From NCBI GenBank assembly GCA_903915655.1, contig CAIWTU010000051.1:1-64000 (forward strand): a stretch of DNA of 64,000 nt, given 5' to 3'. The notes below the pieces were generated by a model. That model saw nothing but the letters and a program-made list of their open reading frames with translations. It was not told the origin of the DNA and made no database searches. This document shows positions 1 to 8,403 of the stretch, in pieces; positions within the stretch are counted from its first letter, which is position 1, and each line of letters starts with the position of its first letter. Made by a program: the position numbers and the translations under genes. The stretch comes from an uncultured Geobacter sp. GTDB taxonomy: Bacteria > Desulfobacterota > Desulfuromonadia > Geobacterales > Geobacteraceae.

Positions 1-1
1 G

Positions 2-1840
2 ATGTGCTGGGCTGTTCCTATCCTCTGCACCGCCCTGGATGGAGCAGAGGCATATGAGGGGATCTCTGAAGGCTTCAATAAACAGCCCACTTTTCAGACC
101 CTGATTATCGATGCCCTGGCTGATGCCGCTGTCGCCGTAACTTTCAGGGATACGGATGCCCTTAAGGATTTGGGGGTGCAGGCCGCTGAATGCCTGCTAA
201 CGGCGCGTTTTGCCATCTTTATGGGCTGGTTGGGGGGGCAGATTGGATCTGCCTCAATGTTTAATGCGTTTCCGATCGTCGGTCAGGTCGCCGAGGCTAT
301 CGGGGCAGCTGCCGATGCGGCCTCTATTGCGGAGTCTATCTACGACACCGCCAACGCGCCGATGATTTATCAGACCAATCTGGTGGTATCCCATACCATC
401 AACCTGACCATCACCCACGATCCGGACGACAGCTCCGGCTTCCCGGCAACAAGCGCCTATTACATCGCCACGGTACACATCTCAAACGCCACTCCGGTTT
501 ATTCCGACAGGGTTCCTGTCACCAATCTGCATCAGCCTTCAATCAGCCAAATCTTCAACACAATTCCGGTCGGCGGCACGGTAACCATTGCGGTCGCCTT
601 CTATGGCGATGACGGTTGTCAGGTCGGACAGGGGGCGATAACCGCCGACAACTCGTCAGCAAACGATCTTTCGCTCACCATCCAGCTTAAAGAGTTGCTG
701 CATCCGTTAACCCCCCAGACGCACTATATTCACCGGGAAAAGATCATTCTTGATGCCGGTGGAAACCATGTCTGGCATACCACCAGCACACCACCGACGC
801 TTTCGGCGGCAGACTGTACCAACGGTCCGGGCAAGGTATGCCAGTACGGAGGGATGACGGTCAGCAACAACTACGCCGGAATCGGCTATGTCTGGCGAGG
901 TTACAAGACGGCGCAGCAGTGGCAGTTTGCCAATATGTCAGTTGGGGACAACGGAAATCCGCAATCAGGCTATATTGTCTCGCCGCCATCAGCCGCAAAG
1001 ATACCGATGGCCTACAGTCTGCTGGGCGACGGGAATATGAATTTTTATGTTGACGCAAACGGTTATCTTCGGCAGGTAAGGCTGCAACTGAACGGTCAAT
1101 CCCAGTTTGATAGTCCAACCTCGAACCTTTCCTGGGGTAGACTGCAATTCAGCTCTGATGATCTGCTGCTGCACCCGGAAGGAAAGCTTATCAGCATCAG
1201 CACTGATTACAGCAAGCTGGAGATAGTTACCCTGCCCTCGAGTCCGGTGGCAGATGCCAGCGCACAGTGGTCAAGCGCATATGGAGGACAAGGGCAGCGG
1301 CCGGGCCTGCTGGATGCTCCGACCCTCTGCGCCTTGAGCCCGAAGGGAGAACTGCTGATTCTTGAGGTAGGCCAGAACAGGGTCTCATCCTACGATTCCA
1401 ACGCAAACCCCGTCCCCACCTTCGGCGCCGGTATCTACTCATTCAAGCTTGCCAGCACCGGAGCATTATATCTTGACATGGCAGTGGAACATGCAGGTTA
1501 TATCTATGTCCTGTACAACAAGAGTGGTGTCATCTTTCTTGATATATATGACCCGACAGGACATTTTGTCAGCACAACCAGTGGCATTAATGCGGCCAAC
1601 ATCTGTGTGACCCTCTGGCGCGAGGTTTATACGATGAATTATGAGGTTCAGAAGCTGCCTAACGATACCTACCCGGCGCTGTCTGAGCCAAGCATCAGTC
1701 ACTGGATACCGTTTGGCGGCTGCGGACAGAGCTCCGTCACGGCAGCTTCCGCCGGGCAGCAGTCCTGCGGATCAGGTAGTCCGACCTTGCGGGCCAGGCT
1801 GCGGGATATCGTTGAAGCCGTTGCTGCGCGTTTGGGCTAA
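2..1840 (+). CDS. Large secreted or surface beta-propeller-like protein, probably 5'-truncated by the window edge
   Basis: I do not recognise a named family. The frame is open from the window edge, so the ATG at position 2 may be internal. Residues ~75-120 are hydrophobic and Ala/Gly-rich. Residues ~130-230 are rich in Thr, Val and Ser, as in an Ig-like or beta-sandwich domain. Residues ~370-570 contain repeated short strands with motifs such as LCALSPKGELLILEVG and VEHAGYIYVLYN, which resemble NHL/YVTN-type propeller blades. The C-terminus has paired cysteines (GGCGQSS, QQSCGSGS) and a short Arg-rich helix. The composition fits an exported protein, but no signal peptide is visible because the start is missing. 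No gene neighbour on its left can be seen. The product is hypothetical, although the length and lack of stops make the reading frame itself convincing. Confidence 0.75.
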   Translation: MCWAVPILCTALDGAEAYEGISEGFNKQPTFQTLIIDALADAAVAVTFRDTDALKDLGVQAAECLLTARFAIFMGWLGGQIGSASMFNAFPIVGQVAEAIGAAADAASIAESIYDTANAPMIYQTNLVVSHTINLTITHDPDDSSGFPATSAYYIATVHISNATPVYSDRVPVTNLHQPSISQIFNTIPVGGTVTIAVAFYGDDGCQVGQGAITADNSSANDLSLTIQLKELLHPLTPQTHYIHREKIILDAGGNHVWHTTSTPPTLSAADCTNGPGKVCQYGGMTVSNNYAGIGYVWRGYKTAQQWQFANMSVGDNGNPQSGYIVSPPSAAKIPMAYSLLGDGNMNFYVDANGYLRQVRLQLNGQSQFDSPTSNLSWGRLQFSSDDLLLHPEGKLISISTDYSKLEIVTLPSSPVADASAQWSSAYGGQGQRPGLLDAPTLCALSPKGELLILEVGQNRVSSYDSNANPVPTFGAGIYSFKLASTGALYLDMAVEHAGYIYVLYNKSGVIFLDIYDPTGHFVSTTSGINAANICVTLWREVYTMNYEVQKLPNDTYPALSEPSISHWIPFGGCGQSSVTAASAGQQSCGSGSPTLRARLRDIVEAVAARLG

Positions 1841-2241
1841 GAACAGATTATTCAGCTACAGAATAGCCGTTACAGCTACTAAGACGAAAGCTGTCTCTAC
1901 CGTAGATGCCTCCTTCCGGACGCCTCCAAGTTGGGCAGACAGTAAAAGCGGAGCAGTACAAAATCAGATCTTTTTCAGCTTTGGCGACAAGATTTTCTTA
2001 GCTGCTTAAATGGATGAACTTGTTCTTGCTCTAACATGTGAAATAAAAATTAGCACCAACTATCTGTTATTCAGAGATAAACTTCTAACCCTACTTGTTA
2101 TAAGTTCAGAGGCCAACTTAATTCCAGGATTATTCCAATGTGTGTCATCAGCAAAATATATTCGATTCCCCGCCAGAAAAGATGATCTGGAGTATGTACA
2201 TAGGGGACCGCCACTCATTTAAAATGTTTTATTGACAGTGA
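1841..2241. other. Intergenic stretch, no gene supported
   Basis: This is AT-rich sequence between the propeller-like gene and the converging acetoacetate decarboxylase. A 70-codon frame at 2010-2222 has no ribosome binding site and a protein unlike any family I know, so I do not call it. No convincing terminator hairpin or RNA gene was seen. Confidence 0.5.
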
Positions 2242-2994
2242 TTACTTTAAATAATCAAAAACAACCTCCCCTTTTGAAATGGTTAAGTTGCTTTTGAAAT
2301 GCAAACCGCTAACGATCCTTTTTACAGGCAAATCCGCCACTGGAGCTAAGGCATGGGAAAACAATTGAAGTCCAACCGGCCCAGTCCACGCTTCTTTTAC
2401 GGAGGTATTTATCAGATTATATTTCACTAACTGACAAATTATTGGCGACCCATCAACGTCGGGAATAACTTTCATCAAAAAATTATCCTGTCCCAATGAT
2501 TCCTGTACAGGTTTGGTATCAAGCTGTTCATATTTATATCCCATCGTCGCCCTTGCGACTTCCAATTCTCCATACTTCAAGATACCGATAAGACAGTCTT
2601 TGTTAATTTTATCGACTCTGAACTGCGGTTGGGCATACTTTTTTGGAAAGCCCCATATTTCTCTCCCTCCAACGATCGGGGCAATATCATCCAAAAACAT
2701 CAAATGAACATAACTTCCTTTTTTTTTGTTAAATAGTACCGGTATCACCTGTCCCGATTCACAATATGACCCAAAACCGTCAGAATCGGGCATGTTAATA
2801 AATTCATATTTTACAATCGGGCCATCTGTTAAATCCAATTCCAACGGCTCCGGTACAACTCTTTTCAAAGCTTCCAAATCAGTTTCATAATTGATAATCA
2901 AATATTCCCGGTCTCTAAATTGATAAGGGCCTTTTGAAAAAGATGGACTATGTATCGGCATTGCAAAACTTTTTTTAACTTCTTCAATTTTCAT
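2242..2994 (-). CDS. adc: Acetoacetate decarboxylase
   Basis: It converts acetoacetate to acetone and CO2 through a Schiff base on an active-site lysine. The 250-residue length and near full-length similarity to the clostridial enzyme are recognisable: SFSKGPYQFRDREYL near the N-terminus, VVPEPLELD at ~46-54, ESGQVIPV at ~79-86, REIWGFPKK at ~111-119 and EAWTGPVGLQLF in the C-terminal third. In Clostridium acetobutylicum the reactive lysine is the first of the paired Lys in YPKK, so here it is K118. The ATG at 2994 is preceded by AGAGGTG at good spacing. The gene is markedly more AT-rich than most of the window and stands alone, with no CoA-transferase or thiolase beside it. That suggests acquisition by transfer, and the physiological substrate could be a related beta-keto acid. 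Confidence 0.93.
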   Translation of the reverse strand: MKIEEVKKSFAMPIHSPSFSKGPYQFRDREYLIINYETDLEALKRVVPEPLELDLTDGPIVKYEFINMPDSDGFGSYCESGQVIPVLFNKKKGSYVHLMFLDDIAPIVGGREIWGFPKKYAQPQFRVDKINKDCLIGILKYGELEVARATMGYKYEQLDTKPVQESLGQDNFLMKVIPDVDGSPIICQLVKYNLINTSVKEAWTGPVGLQLFSHALAPVADLPVKRIVSGLHFKSNLTISKGEVVFDYLK

Positions 2995-3309
2995 TTTAAT
3001 ACACCTCTTTTCAAAAAGATCACCAATCTTGACGGCTTTGATGTCGATGTCGCTTTCTAGATGTATGGATAGGAATTTGCTTTTTCAGCAGGGAAATGGT
3101 AGCATCCAAAACAAACCACCGTCAACACTTTTTCAGGATATATTATCGGAACCGGAACACAATCGAGAACCAACCGAGGAGTTTTTGACCTTCCGCCAAC
3201 ATGATTTCAAACTGTCATCTATACCAACACCAACTGACCCGCAAAACAGCACATTTTTACCATTTTCAACACAAACCATTCCTGCTGTAACGCCTCATGT
3301 TATCTGGCT

Positions 3310-4122
3310 TCACAAGAACAGCGCCGCGCCAGGACTGTCTTGCAGCCATGCGCCCACCTGCCTGAGTTGTTGCTCGTCGAAACCGACCGAGTCCGGATCG
3401 TGCCAAACCCAACGCATCCCCCGCGCGAGCATCGACCAACGTGCGCGGGCAATCTGTCGCCATTGCGGGAGCGCGTCGCGTCCCGATGAGAGAAATACCA
3501 AGCGCAGGGCGTTGAGAGTCACCGAAAAATCGAGCGCCGGGTTCAGATGTCTCAGGTGCTCGCCGATAACCGACCGGCCGGCAGCGTCGCTGGTCCGCAG
3601 GGCATCGAGATCCAGCCGATGGAGCGGCCAAGCCTCTCGCAAACCGGCCTTGCGAAGCAGCGGCCCGGTCTGCTCCCACGACAGGCCAATCGAGTTCAAC
3701 CCGTACAAACTGTCACGCCAGGGGAAACCGCGATAATCGTGGTTTCCTACGATTGCCAGCGTAGGCGCTTCGAGCGGACCGAGCATTTTCACCAATCGCT
3801 CAACGTTGCTGGGACTGCCGTGCGCGCCGCCGGCGAGCCGCCGACCGGGGTGGACATGATCGACCAGGTCGCCACCCAGTACAACCAAATCGCGCTCCCC
3901 GCGGGCGACAAGATCGTTGGCCTCTTCGATAAAACATTCCAGCAATCGATGCGGACGAATCAGTTGCTCTGCGGCCTCTGGAAAATGCCGATCGACGGCC
4001 GCGCCGATCACGTCCCACAATCGGGCCACATGCAGATCGCTGGCAAAGGCCAATTTCAGGCAATTCGTGGCCCGCTGGAAGAATGCCACCGAGCGTGACC
4101 GGCAGACGTCGCCGTTGGCCAC
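3310..4122 (-). pseudogene. Truncated calcineurin-type metallophosphoesterase
   Basis: The protein starts like a normal metallophosphoesterase: LKLAFASDLHVARL supplies the D-x-H motif, LVVLGGDLVDHV the GDxxD motif and LAIVGNHDYRGFP the GNHD motif. The chain stops after PGAALFL, where these enzymes normally continue with a strand ending in His-His and then the GHxH metal-binding motif. Those last metal ligands are therefore missing. The best start is a GTG at 4122. The frame is open further upstream to 4365, but that N-terminal extension is unlike the family. No good ribosome binding site is visible. The segment is clearly GC-richer than both flanking genes, so it looks like a fragment of foreign origin. 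It is probably non-functional, though a truncated expressed product cannot be excluded. Confidence 0.7.
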
Positions 4123-4203
4123 GAAGAGAACAAAATTACCCTGATCAAATATTGACACGGTATAGTCATATGATAAACTCCAACAAGCTCTATTGTATCT
4201 GGA

Positions 4204-4232
4204 TTGAAATGGTGTTCGACGCGGTCTATTTA
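4204..4232 (+). promoter_or_regulatory. Candidate sigma-70 promoter for the lipoprotein gene at 4274
   Basis: TTGAAA at 4204-4209 and TATTTA at 4227-4232 are separated by 17 bases and lie about 40 bases before the start codon. This is sequence match only. Confidence 0.4.
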
Positions 4233-4273
4233 GAACAGCACCCCTGTACCTTGACAGGGAGAAGGAGGCAGAC

Positions 4274-5302
4274 ATGAAACAGAAATTGTTTCGAATGACA
4301 ACAGTAGCTTCGGTTTGTTTGGCAGGGGCACTCCTTTCGGCATGTGGCGGAGACAGTAGCAGCACCGGCTCCGGTCTCTATTCAGGAAAAACCACTCAGG
4401 CAGCTGTCAGCGACGTCAGTGTAATAGCGCTACTGGCCGGCATCACAGACATCCTCCCTTCCTGTAATAGTACGGTTGGTGATCTAACCTCAACCGCTTC
4501 AGCAGTTAAAACGGTTCGACAAGTGCTGTCTGCAATTACTCAGAAAACTGTTGGAAAATCTGTCGCCTCTCCTGACAAGTCTATTATTCCTCCATCTCCT
4601 CCATCTCCACAAACCGGGACCTGTGGCGGAACTCTAACGTTCCCGACCTATTCCCATAGCAGCGGGACGACAACCATTTCTATCAAATGGGATAATTACT
4701 GCATTACGAATACGAGAGGGAACCAAGTAACCTACAATGGTACTCTTAACGCTGTTGATGCCGGCACTCCAGGTGCTTTTGGCCCGGTCACCACAAAATT
4801 GAGTGCTAATATTCCAAGACTTTCAATAGTGGAAAAAACGCCGCCGGTTCCAGGACCAGTAGTAGTCGTATCGAATAAAACCATCGCTCTCAGCGGTTTT
4901 GTGTATGTTCCTACACCTGGTGAAATCGCGACCACCTCCCCATTGTATCTGCCGGGGACGACGACCATTACGTCGTTCGAGGCCAAGGATTATAAAGGTG
5001 ACAAGCAGTACAAACTTGGAAACATGAATATAGTTACAACAATGCTAACAGGTGGAGAGATCCAAATTACAATGACTGGCCGGGTTTACGAAGGTTCAAC
5101 GGGGTATACAGTGATGACCACCGTCACCCCGCTTCTTATGGACGACTCTCAAAATTTTATATCAGGCGAAATGCTCTTTACCGGTTCAGCGAGTACCTAT
5201 GCAACTTGTACCGCGCTCAATGAGCCAGGCCAGGATTTCACTGTTTCTGTCAATGGAACACCGTTGTCCGGACAGATGAGTTGCTACGCGCCATATCTGT
5301 AA
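4274..5302 (+). CDS. Secreted lipoprotein of unknown function
   Basis: The 342-residue product starts with a lipoprotein signal: basic MKQKLFR, a hydrophobic core and the lipobox LLSAC at ~20-24, followed by GGDSSS, a flexible linker. It should be lipid-anchored in the envelope. The rest is rich in Thr, Gly, Ser and Val with alternating strand-like patterns and few charged residues, which suggests a beta-rich exported domain. I do not recognise a family. The ATG is preceded by a strong GGAGAAGGAGG at 4258-4268. The gene is followed within 55 bases by a 24-residue lipoprotein gene, then a terminator, then an ABC permease/ATPase pair on the same strand. The association with an exporter of the MacB/LolCDE type hints that the lipoprotein might be its cargo or partner, but that is inference from position. 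Confidence 0.85.
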   Translation: MKQKLFRMTTVASVCLAGALLSACGGDSSSTGSGLYSGKTTQAAVSDVSVIALLAGITDILPSCNSTVGDLTSTASAVKTVRQVLSAITQKTVGKSVASPDKSIIPPSPPSPQTGTCGGTLTFPTYSHSSGTTTISIKWDNYCITNTRGNQVTYNGTLNAVDAGTPGAFGPVTTKLSANIPRLSIVEKTPPVPGPVVVVSNKTIALSGFVYVPTPGEIATTSPLYLPGTTTITSFEAKDYKGDKQYKLGNMNIVTTMLTGGEIQITMTGRVYEGSTGYTVMTTVTPLLMDDSQNFISGEMLFTGSASTYATCTALNEPGQDFTVSVNGTPLSGQMSCYAPYL

Positions 5303-5354
5303 CAGAAAACGCGCTCTGTCAGTTCATCACACACATTTTATAAAGGAGAGAAAC

Positions 5355-5429
5355 ATGAACACTTTTAAATTGATGCTTTTCGGGATCTTCGCTGTTGCAC
5401 TGTTATGTCTGAGCGCCTGCGCAATCTGA
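5355..5429 (+). CDS. 24-residue lipoprotein peptide
   Basis: This very short gene encodes a peptide that is almost entirely a lipoprotein signal: MNTFKLMLFGIFAVALL followed by CLSACAI. The cysteine of LSAC would become the lipidated N-terminus, leaving only Cys-Ala-Ile after processing. A textbook AAAGGAG (5342-5348) lies 6 bases before the ATG, and a strong terminator follows 38 bases after the stop, so the gene has the marks of a real expressed unit. Such peptides resemble entericidin-like or lysis-type lipopeptides in size, but this one has no longer mature region, so no family is claimed. It may be co-transcribed with the larger lipoprotein at 4274. The alternative is that it is a decayed 5' end of a longer lipoprotein gene. 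Confidence 0.6.
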   Translation: MNTFKLMLFGIFAVALLCLSACAI

Positions 5430-5466
5430 ACAAGACATGTCAACGTTTTTGTTATACCTTCTCTAT

Positions 5467-5501
5467 TCTGGCAGGCATTATGTGCCTGCCAGATTTTTTT
5501 A
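5467..5501 (+). terminator. Strong intrinsic terminator
   Basis: A perfect 11-bp stem (5467-5477 with 5483-5493) and a 5-base loop are followed directly by a run of eight T/A bases, mostly T. It ends the lipoprotein transcription unit and separates it from the ABC transporter genes. Confidence 0.9.
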
Positions 5502-5596
5502 CCTTTTAATCGTTTGATTTAGCGGCTGCAGGCACACCTGGTTTTTATATATTTTTTTACACGTGCACGACTGAATCGTACGCTTTCAGTTACGAA

Positions 5597-6700
5597 ATGG
5601 AGTCCATATTGATCTTTATCCGCAATATCCTTCGACACAAACTCCGTAGTATCATGACAATCCTGGGGGCTGCCGTTGGTATCGCAATCTATGTGGCTGT
5701 TGTTGCCATCACCAACAACCTGGAAAAAGAAACCAAACAGGTAATTGATGACTATAATGCCGATATAACAGTGCAAGGCAAAGGCGCCCCCTCTCCACTT
5801 CACTCCCGTATAAAATCGGAGGATATTGACGCTCTCAAAGCCATGTTGGGCAATCAGGTCGATCCCCTGGTGGTGGGCGCCCTTCGTGAAAACTGGAATT
5901 CGTACGTTATGCTCCTGGGAGTACCTCTATCCTTGCTCCCTCGTTTTGGACTTCTTGAAGGTTCTGCTCCGCTTCCGGGGGGGCGCGATGTAATGATAGG
6001 GACCATCTTGGCGCAAGAATTAGGCCTCAAGGCAGGGGGTTCGATACCTTTGGGAGGTGGTTCAGCAATTGTTACGGGGATCTACAGTATGGGTAACAGA
6101 CTCGTTGACGGGGGTGTGGTAGCCGATATTGCAGAAGCCCAGAGACTCCTCGGCAAGGAGGGGCAGATCAATATTGCGCTGGTACGCATTCGGAACAAGG
6201 GCGAAGTTAAAAACTTGATCAGGGATATCAATCGTCGCTTTCCTCGCTTGAACGCTCTTCCGACCGCAGATTTTGTCGGGAATATCCGACTCTTCAGAAC
6301 TATCGGGACATTTACCAAATCCGTTGCAATCATCTGTTTTTTCGGCTCCTGTCTTGTCGTTACAAATACACTTCTTATGGCTCTCTCCGAACGAACCAGA
6401 GAGGTCGGAATTCTGATGGCCGTTGGCTGGAGGCCATGGCTTGTTATCAGAATGCTTCTTGCCGAGAGCGTGACTCTCTGCTTATGTGGCGCAGTAGCAG
6501 GCAATGGCATGGCAATACTGATTTTGAAATTTCTCAACAACAGTAAAGCCGTTGGTTTCGGCTGGATACCGGTCACAATTTCTCCCGCAACATTTCTGGG
6601 ATCGCTCGGAGTTACCATTTTACTGGCTTTGATAGCACTTATCTGGCCTGCAACTATTGTGTACAAGCTCTCTCCGGTTGAAGCGCTGCGACACGAGTGA
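5597..6700 (+). CDS. ABC transporter permease, MacB/FtsX type
   Basis: This is the membrane subunit of a MacB/LolCDE-like ABC system. Such proteins move lipoproteins, peptides or small molecules from the inner membrane using ATP hydrolysed by a cytoplasmic partner. The layout is typical: one N-terminal membrane segment at ~15-42 (LRSIMTILGAAVGIAIYVAVV), a periplasmic domain at ~45-235, then three C-terminal segments at ~240-260, ~280-310 and ~330-355, ending PVEALRHE as in many FtsX-family proteins. The start is uncertain. The ATG at 5597 lacks a good ribosome binding site, whereas an in-frame TTG at 5609 sits 6 bases after GGAG. The ATPase gene follows 13 bases after the stop. No periplasmic adaptor gene of the MacA type is adjacent, so the cargo is unknown. 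Confidence 0.9.
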   Translation: MESILIFIRNILRHKLRSIMTILGAAVGIAIYVAVVAITNNLEKETKQVIDDYNADITVQGKGAPSPLHSRIKSEDIDALKAMLGNQVDPLVVGALRENWNSYVMLLGVPLSLLPRFGLLEGSAPLPGGRDVMIGTILAQELGLKAGGSIPLGGGSAIVTGIYSMGNRLVDGGVVADIAEAQRLLGKEGQINIALVRIRNKGEVKNLIRDINRRFPRLNALPTADFVGNIRLFRTIGTFTKSVAIICFFGSCLVVTNTLLMALSERTREVGILMAVGWRPWLVIRMLLAESVTLCLCGAVAGNGMAILILKFLNNSKAVGFGWIPVTISPATFLGSLGVTILLALIALIWPATIVYKLSPVEALRHE

Positions 6701-6713
6701 GGAGACTCGTTTT

Positions 6714-7379
6714 ATGCCATTCCTGATTGTTGACCAATTAAGCAAGAAATATCCGAATGACAACACTAACGCTCTGAAAGGTATATCTTTTTCCATGCTT
6801 AAAGGAGAAATTGTTGCCGTTGTGGGACCTTCCGGTTGCGGCAAGAGCACTTTGCTCAACTTGATAGAATATCTTGACCTCCCAACTTCAGGAAAAATTC
6901 TTGTTAACGGCAAACCTGTTGGGGATTATGGCCCTGCTCACACATTTCGATCAAAGATGGTCGGTTTCGTCTTTCAGTATCATCACATGGTGTCAGGAAT
7001 GACATTGGCCGAGAATGTGGCAGCACCGCTTATTGCCCAAGGTGTTGGAAAGCTCGAGAGGAGACGACGAGCCCTGGAGCATCTCGAAAATGTCGGTCTT
7101 GGACATCGGGCTCATTTCCTTCCCAACCTAGTCTCAGGGGGTGAACGTCAACGGGCGGCGGTAGCCAGAGCCCTGATCACATCGCCAAGCATCATCCTCG
7201 CCGATGAACCGACCGGCAACCTTGATTCCAGCGCCGGTGAGGCAGTATTCAAGCTAATGCTTGCTCAGTCGCGGCTCAACGGCAGTACGGTAATAATCGC
7301 TACCCACAATCTTGCTATTGCCGCCATGGCTGACAGAATAATCCAGATGAGGGACGGAGAGCTGATTTCTCCGGTGTGA
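6714..7379 (+). CDS. ABC transporter ATP-binding protein, MacB/LolD type
   Basis: This 221-residue ATPase would power the permease encoded just upstream. It has all the core motifs: Walker A GPSGCGKST, a Q-loop in FVFQYHH, signature LVSGGERQRAAVARAL, Walker B IILADEPTGNLD and the H-loop histidine in IIATHN. The LDEPTG-type Walker B followed by NLDSSAGE is characteristic of the LolD/MacB/FtsE group. The ATG at 6714 is chosen because TGAGGAG lies 8 bases upstream. A longer frame from 6657 would overlap the permease and lacks a site. The gene pair is expected to be translationally linked. No other exporter subunit is encoded nearby. Confidence 0.95.
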   Translation: MPFLIVDQLSKKYPNDNTNALKGISFSMLKGEIVAVVGPSGCGKSTLLNLIEYLDLPTSGKILVNGKPVGDYGPAHTFRSKMVGFVFQYHHMVSGMTLAENVAAPLIAQGVGKLERRRRALEHLENVGLGHRAHFLPNLVSGGERQRAAVARALITSPSIILADEPTGNLDSSAGEAVFKLMLAQSRLNGSTVIIATHNLAIAAMADRIIQMRDGELISPV

Positions 7380-7607
7380 AAGTTATTCCTTTCTGAATCC
7401 AAAAGGGGGCTATGGAGTCGTGGCTATCGATCTCTGCTTTCAGTGTGTCGTTTTCCAGCCGCACTTTGATCCCATCGCTGTGTCAACTTGGATACCCCAT
7501 AGTCCGCTGACCCCATAGTCCGTGCTACCTGCTACGCTGATTGCGTGCGCGACGAACCGTGATAAACTATATGCAGATTTTATTCAGATCAAACGAGAGG
7601 TGCTGCC
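7380..7607. repeat. Intergenic region with a tandem 13-bp repeat
   Basis: The bases ACCCCATAGTCCG occur at 7494-7506 and again at 7510-7522, separated by three bases. A possible promoter for the next gene has TTGCGT at 7541-7546 and TAAACT at 7563-7568. No gene is supported here. Confidence 0.45.
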
Positions 7608-8336
7608 ATGACGAACCATACTTCCCTGCTCAGACCACTGTTACATTCCTTGCTTGCTCTCTTCCTTTTTTCGTGCGCTTCGGGATGCGCGGGGGGTGCG
7701 GCCAAGAAGGCAACCGGAGAGATAGAGGTCCGTGGCCGGACGGCACAGGGCGTACAGCCTGTTTCACCGCCGCGGACAGTTTATATCCTTGACTTTGATC
7801 TGGGATCCGAAGCTGTACCCTCTGATGGAGGGGTTCTCCACCGACCGGTAATCGCACGGACGCTCCCACGCCTGGCGCAGTCTGACGATCCGGCGCAGAA
7901 GAGCGCTAAACTGGTCGAGTTGATCTCCTCGTCAATGGTGGAGAAATTTGCCGGGAAGGGTGTCGAGGCGCGAAGGGTTGTAACGACCGTTCCGCTGCCT
8001 GGAGAGGGGTGGTTGATCCGGGGCATTTTTACCGAGATTGACAGCGGAAACCGGATCAAGAGGGCGACGATCGGGTTCGGCAGCGGGGCGACAAAGATGG
8101 AGGTATACGTTACCGTCAGCGATCTTTCAAAGAATGCCGATGCTCCGTTTCTCGTCTTCGGCACGGAAAAGGATCCGGGCAAGATGCCAGGTGCGGTAGT
8201 CACGATGAATCCATACGTGGCGGCTGCAAAATTTGTCATGGAGAAGAACGCTTCGGAAAAGGACGTAAAAAAGACGGCTGCGCAGATCGTTGACGAGATC
8301 GTGAAGTACATGAAGCAGGGTGGCGAAGCAAAATGA
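7608..8336 (+). CDS. DUF4410-type lipoprotein
   Basis: The 242-residue product has an N-terminal export signal with two candidate lipobox cysteines (LFSC at 20-23 and ASGC at 24-27). A short linker precedes a domain that looks like DUF4410: TVYILDFDLGSE, then KLVELISSSMVEKFAGKGVEARRV, then WLIRGIFTEIDSGNRIKRATIGFGSGATKMEVYV, then a C-terminal helix IVDEIVKYMKQ. Members of that family are envelope lipoproteins of unknown function. The GAGAGGTG at 7597-7604 is close to the ATG. The next gene is convergent, so this is a single-gene unit. Assignment to DUF4410 is from recollection of its sequence pattern rather than a search. Confidence 0.8.
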   Translation: MTNHTSLLRPLLHSLLALFLFSCASGCAGGAAKKATGEIEVRGRTAQGVQPVSPPRTVYILDFDLGSEAVPSDGGVLHRPVIARTLPRLAQSDDPAQKSAKLVELISSSMVEKFAGKGVEARRVVTTVPLPGEGWLIRGIFTEIDSGNRIKRATIGFGSGATKMEVYVTVSDLSKNADAPFLVFGTEKDPGKMPGAVVTMNPYVAAAKFVMEKNASEKDVKKTAAQIVDEIVKYMKQGGEAK

Positions 8337-8403
8337 CTTTACCTGGAACGCTTTGAAGCGAAACTGTCCCGCCATGGGCCTGGACGATATGTCTGACGAT
8401 GGC

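Noticed and set aside
2010-2222. 70-codon frame on the + strand
   Set aside because: No ribosome binding site, no recognisable protein family, and AT-rich intergenic composition.
3029-3736. 235-codon + strand frame opposite the metallophosphoesterase
   Set aside because: The opposite strand carries clear metallophosphoesterase motifs and this product is Arg/Ser-rich shadow sequence.
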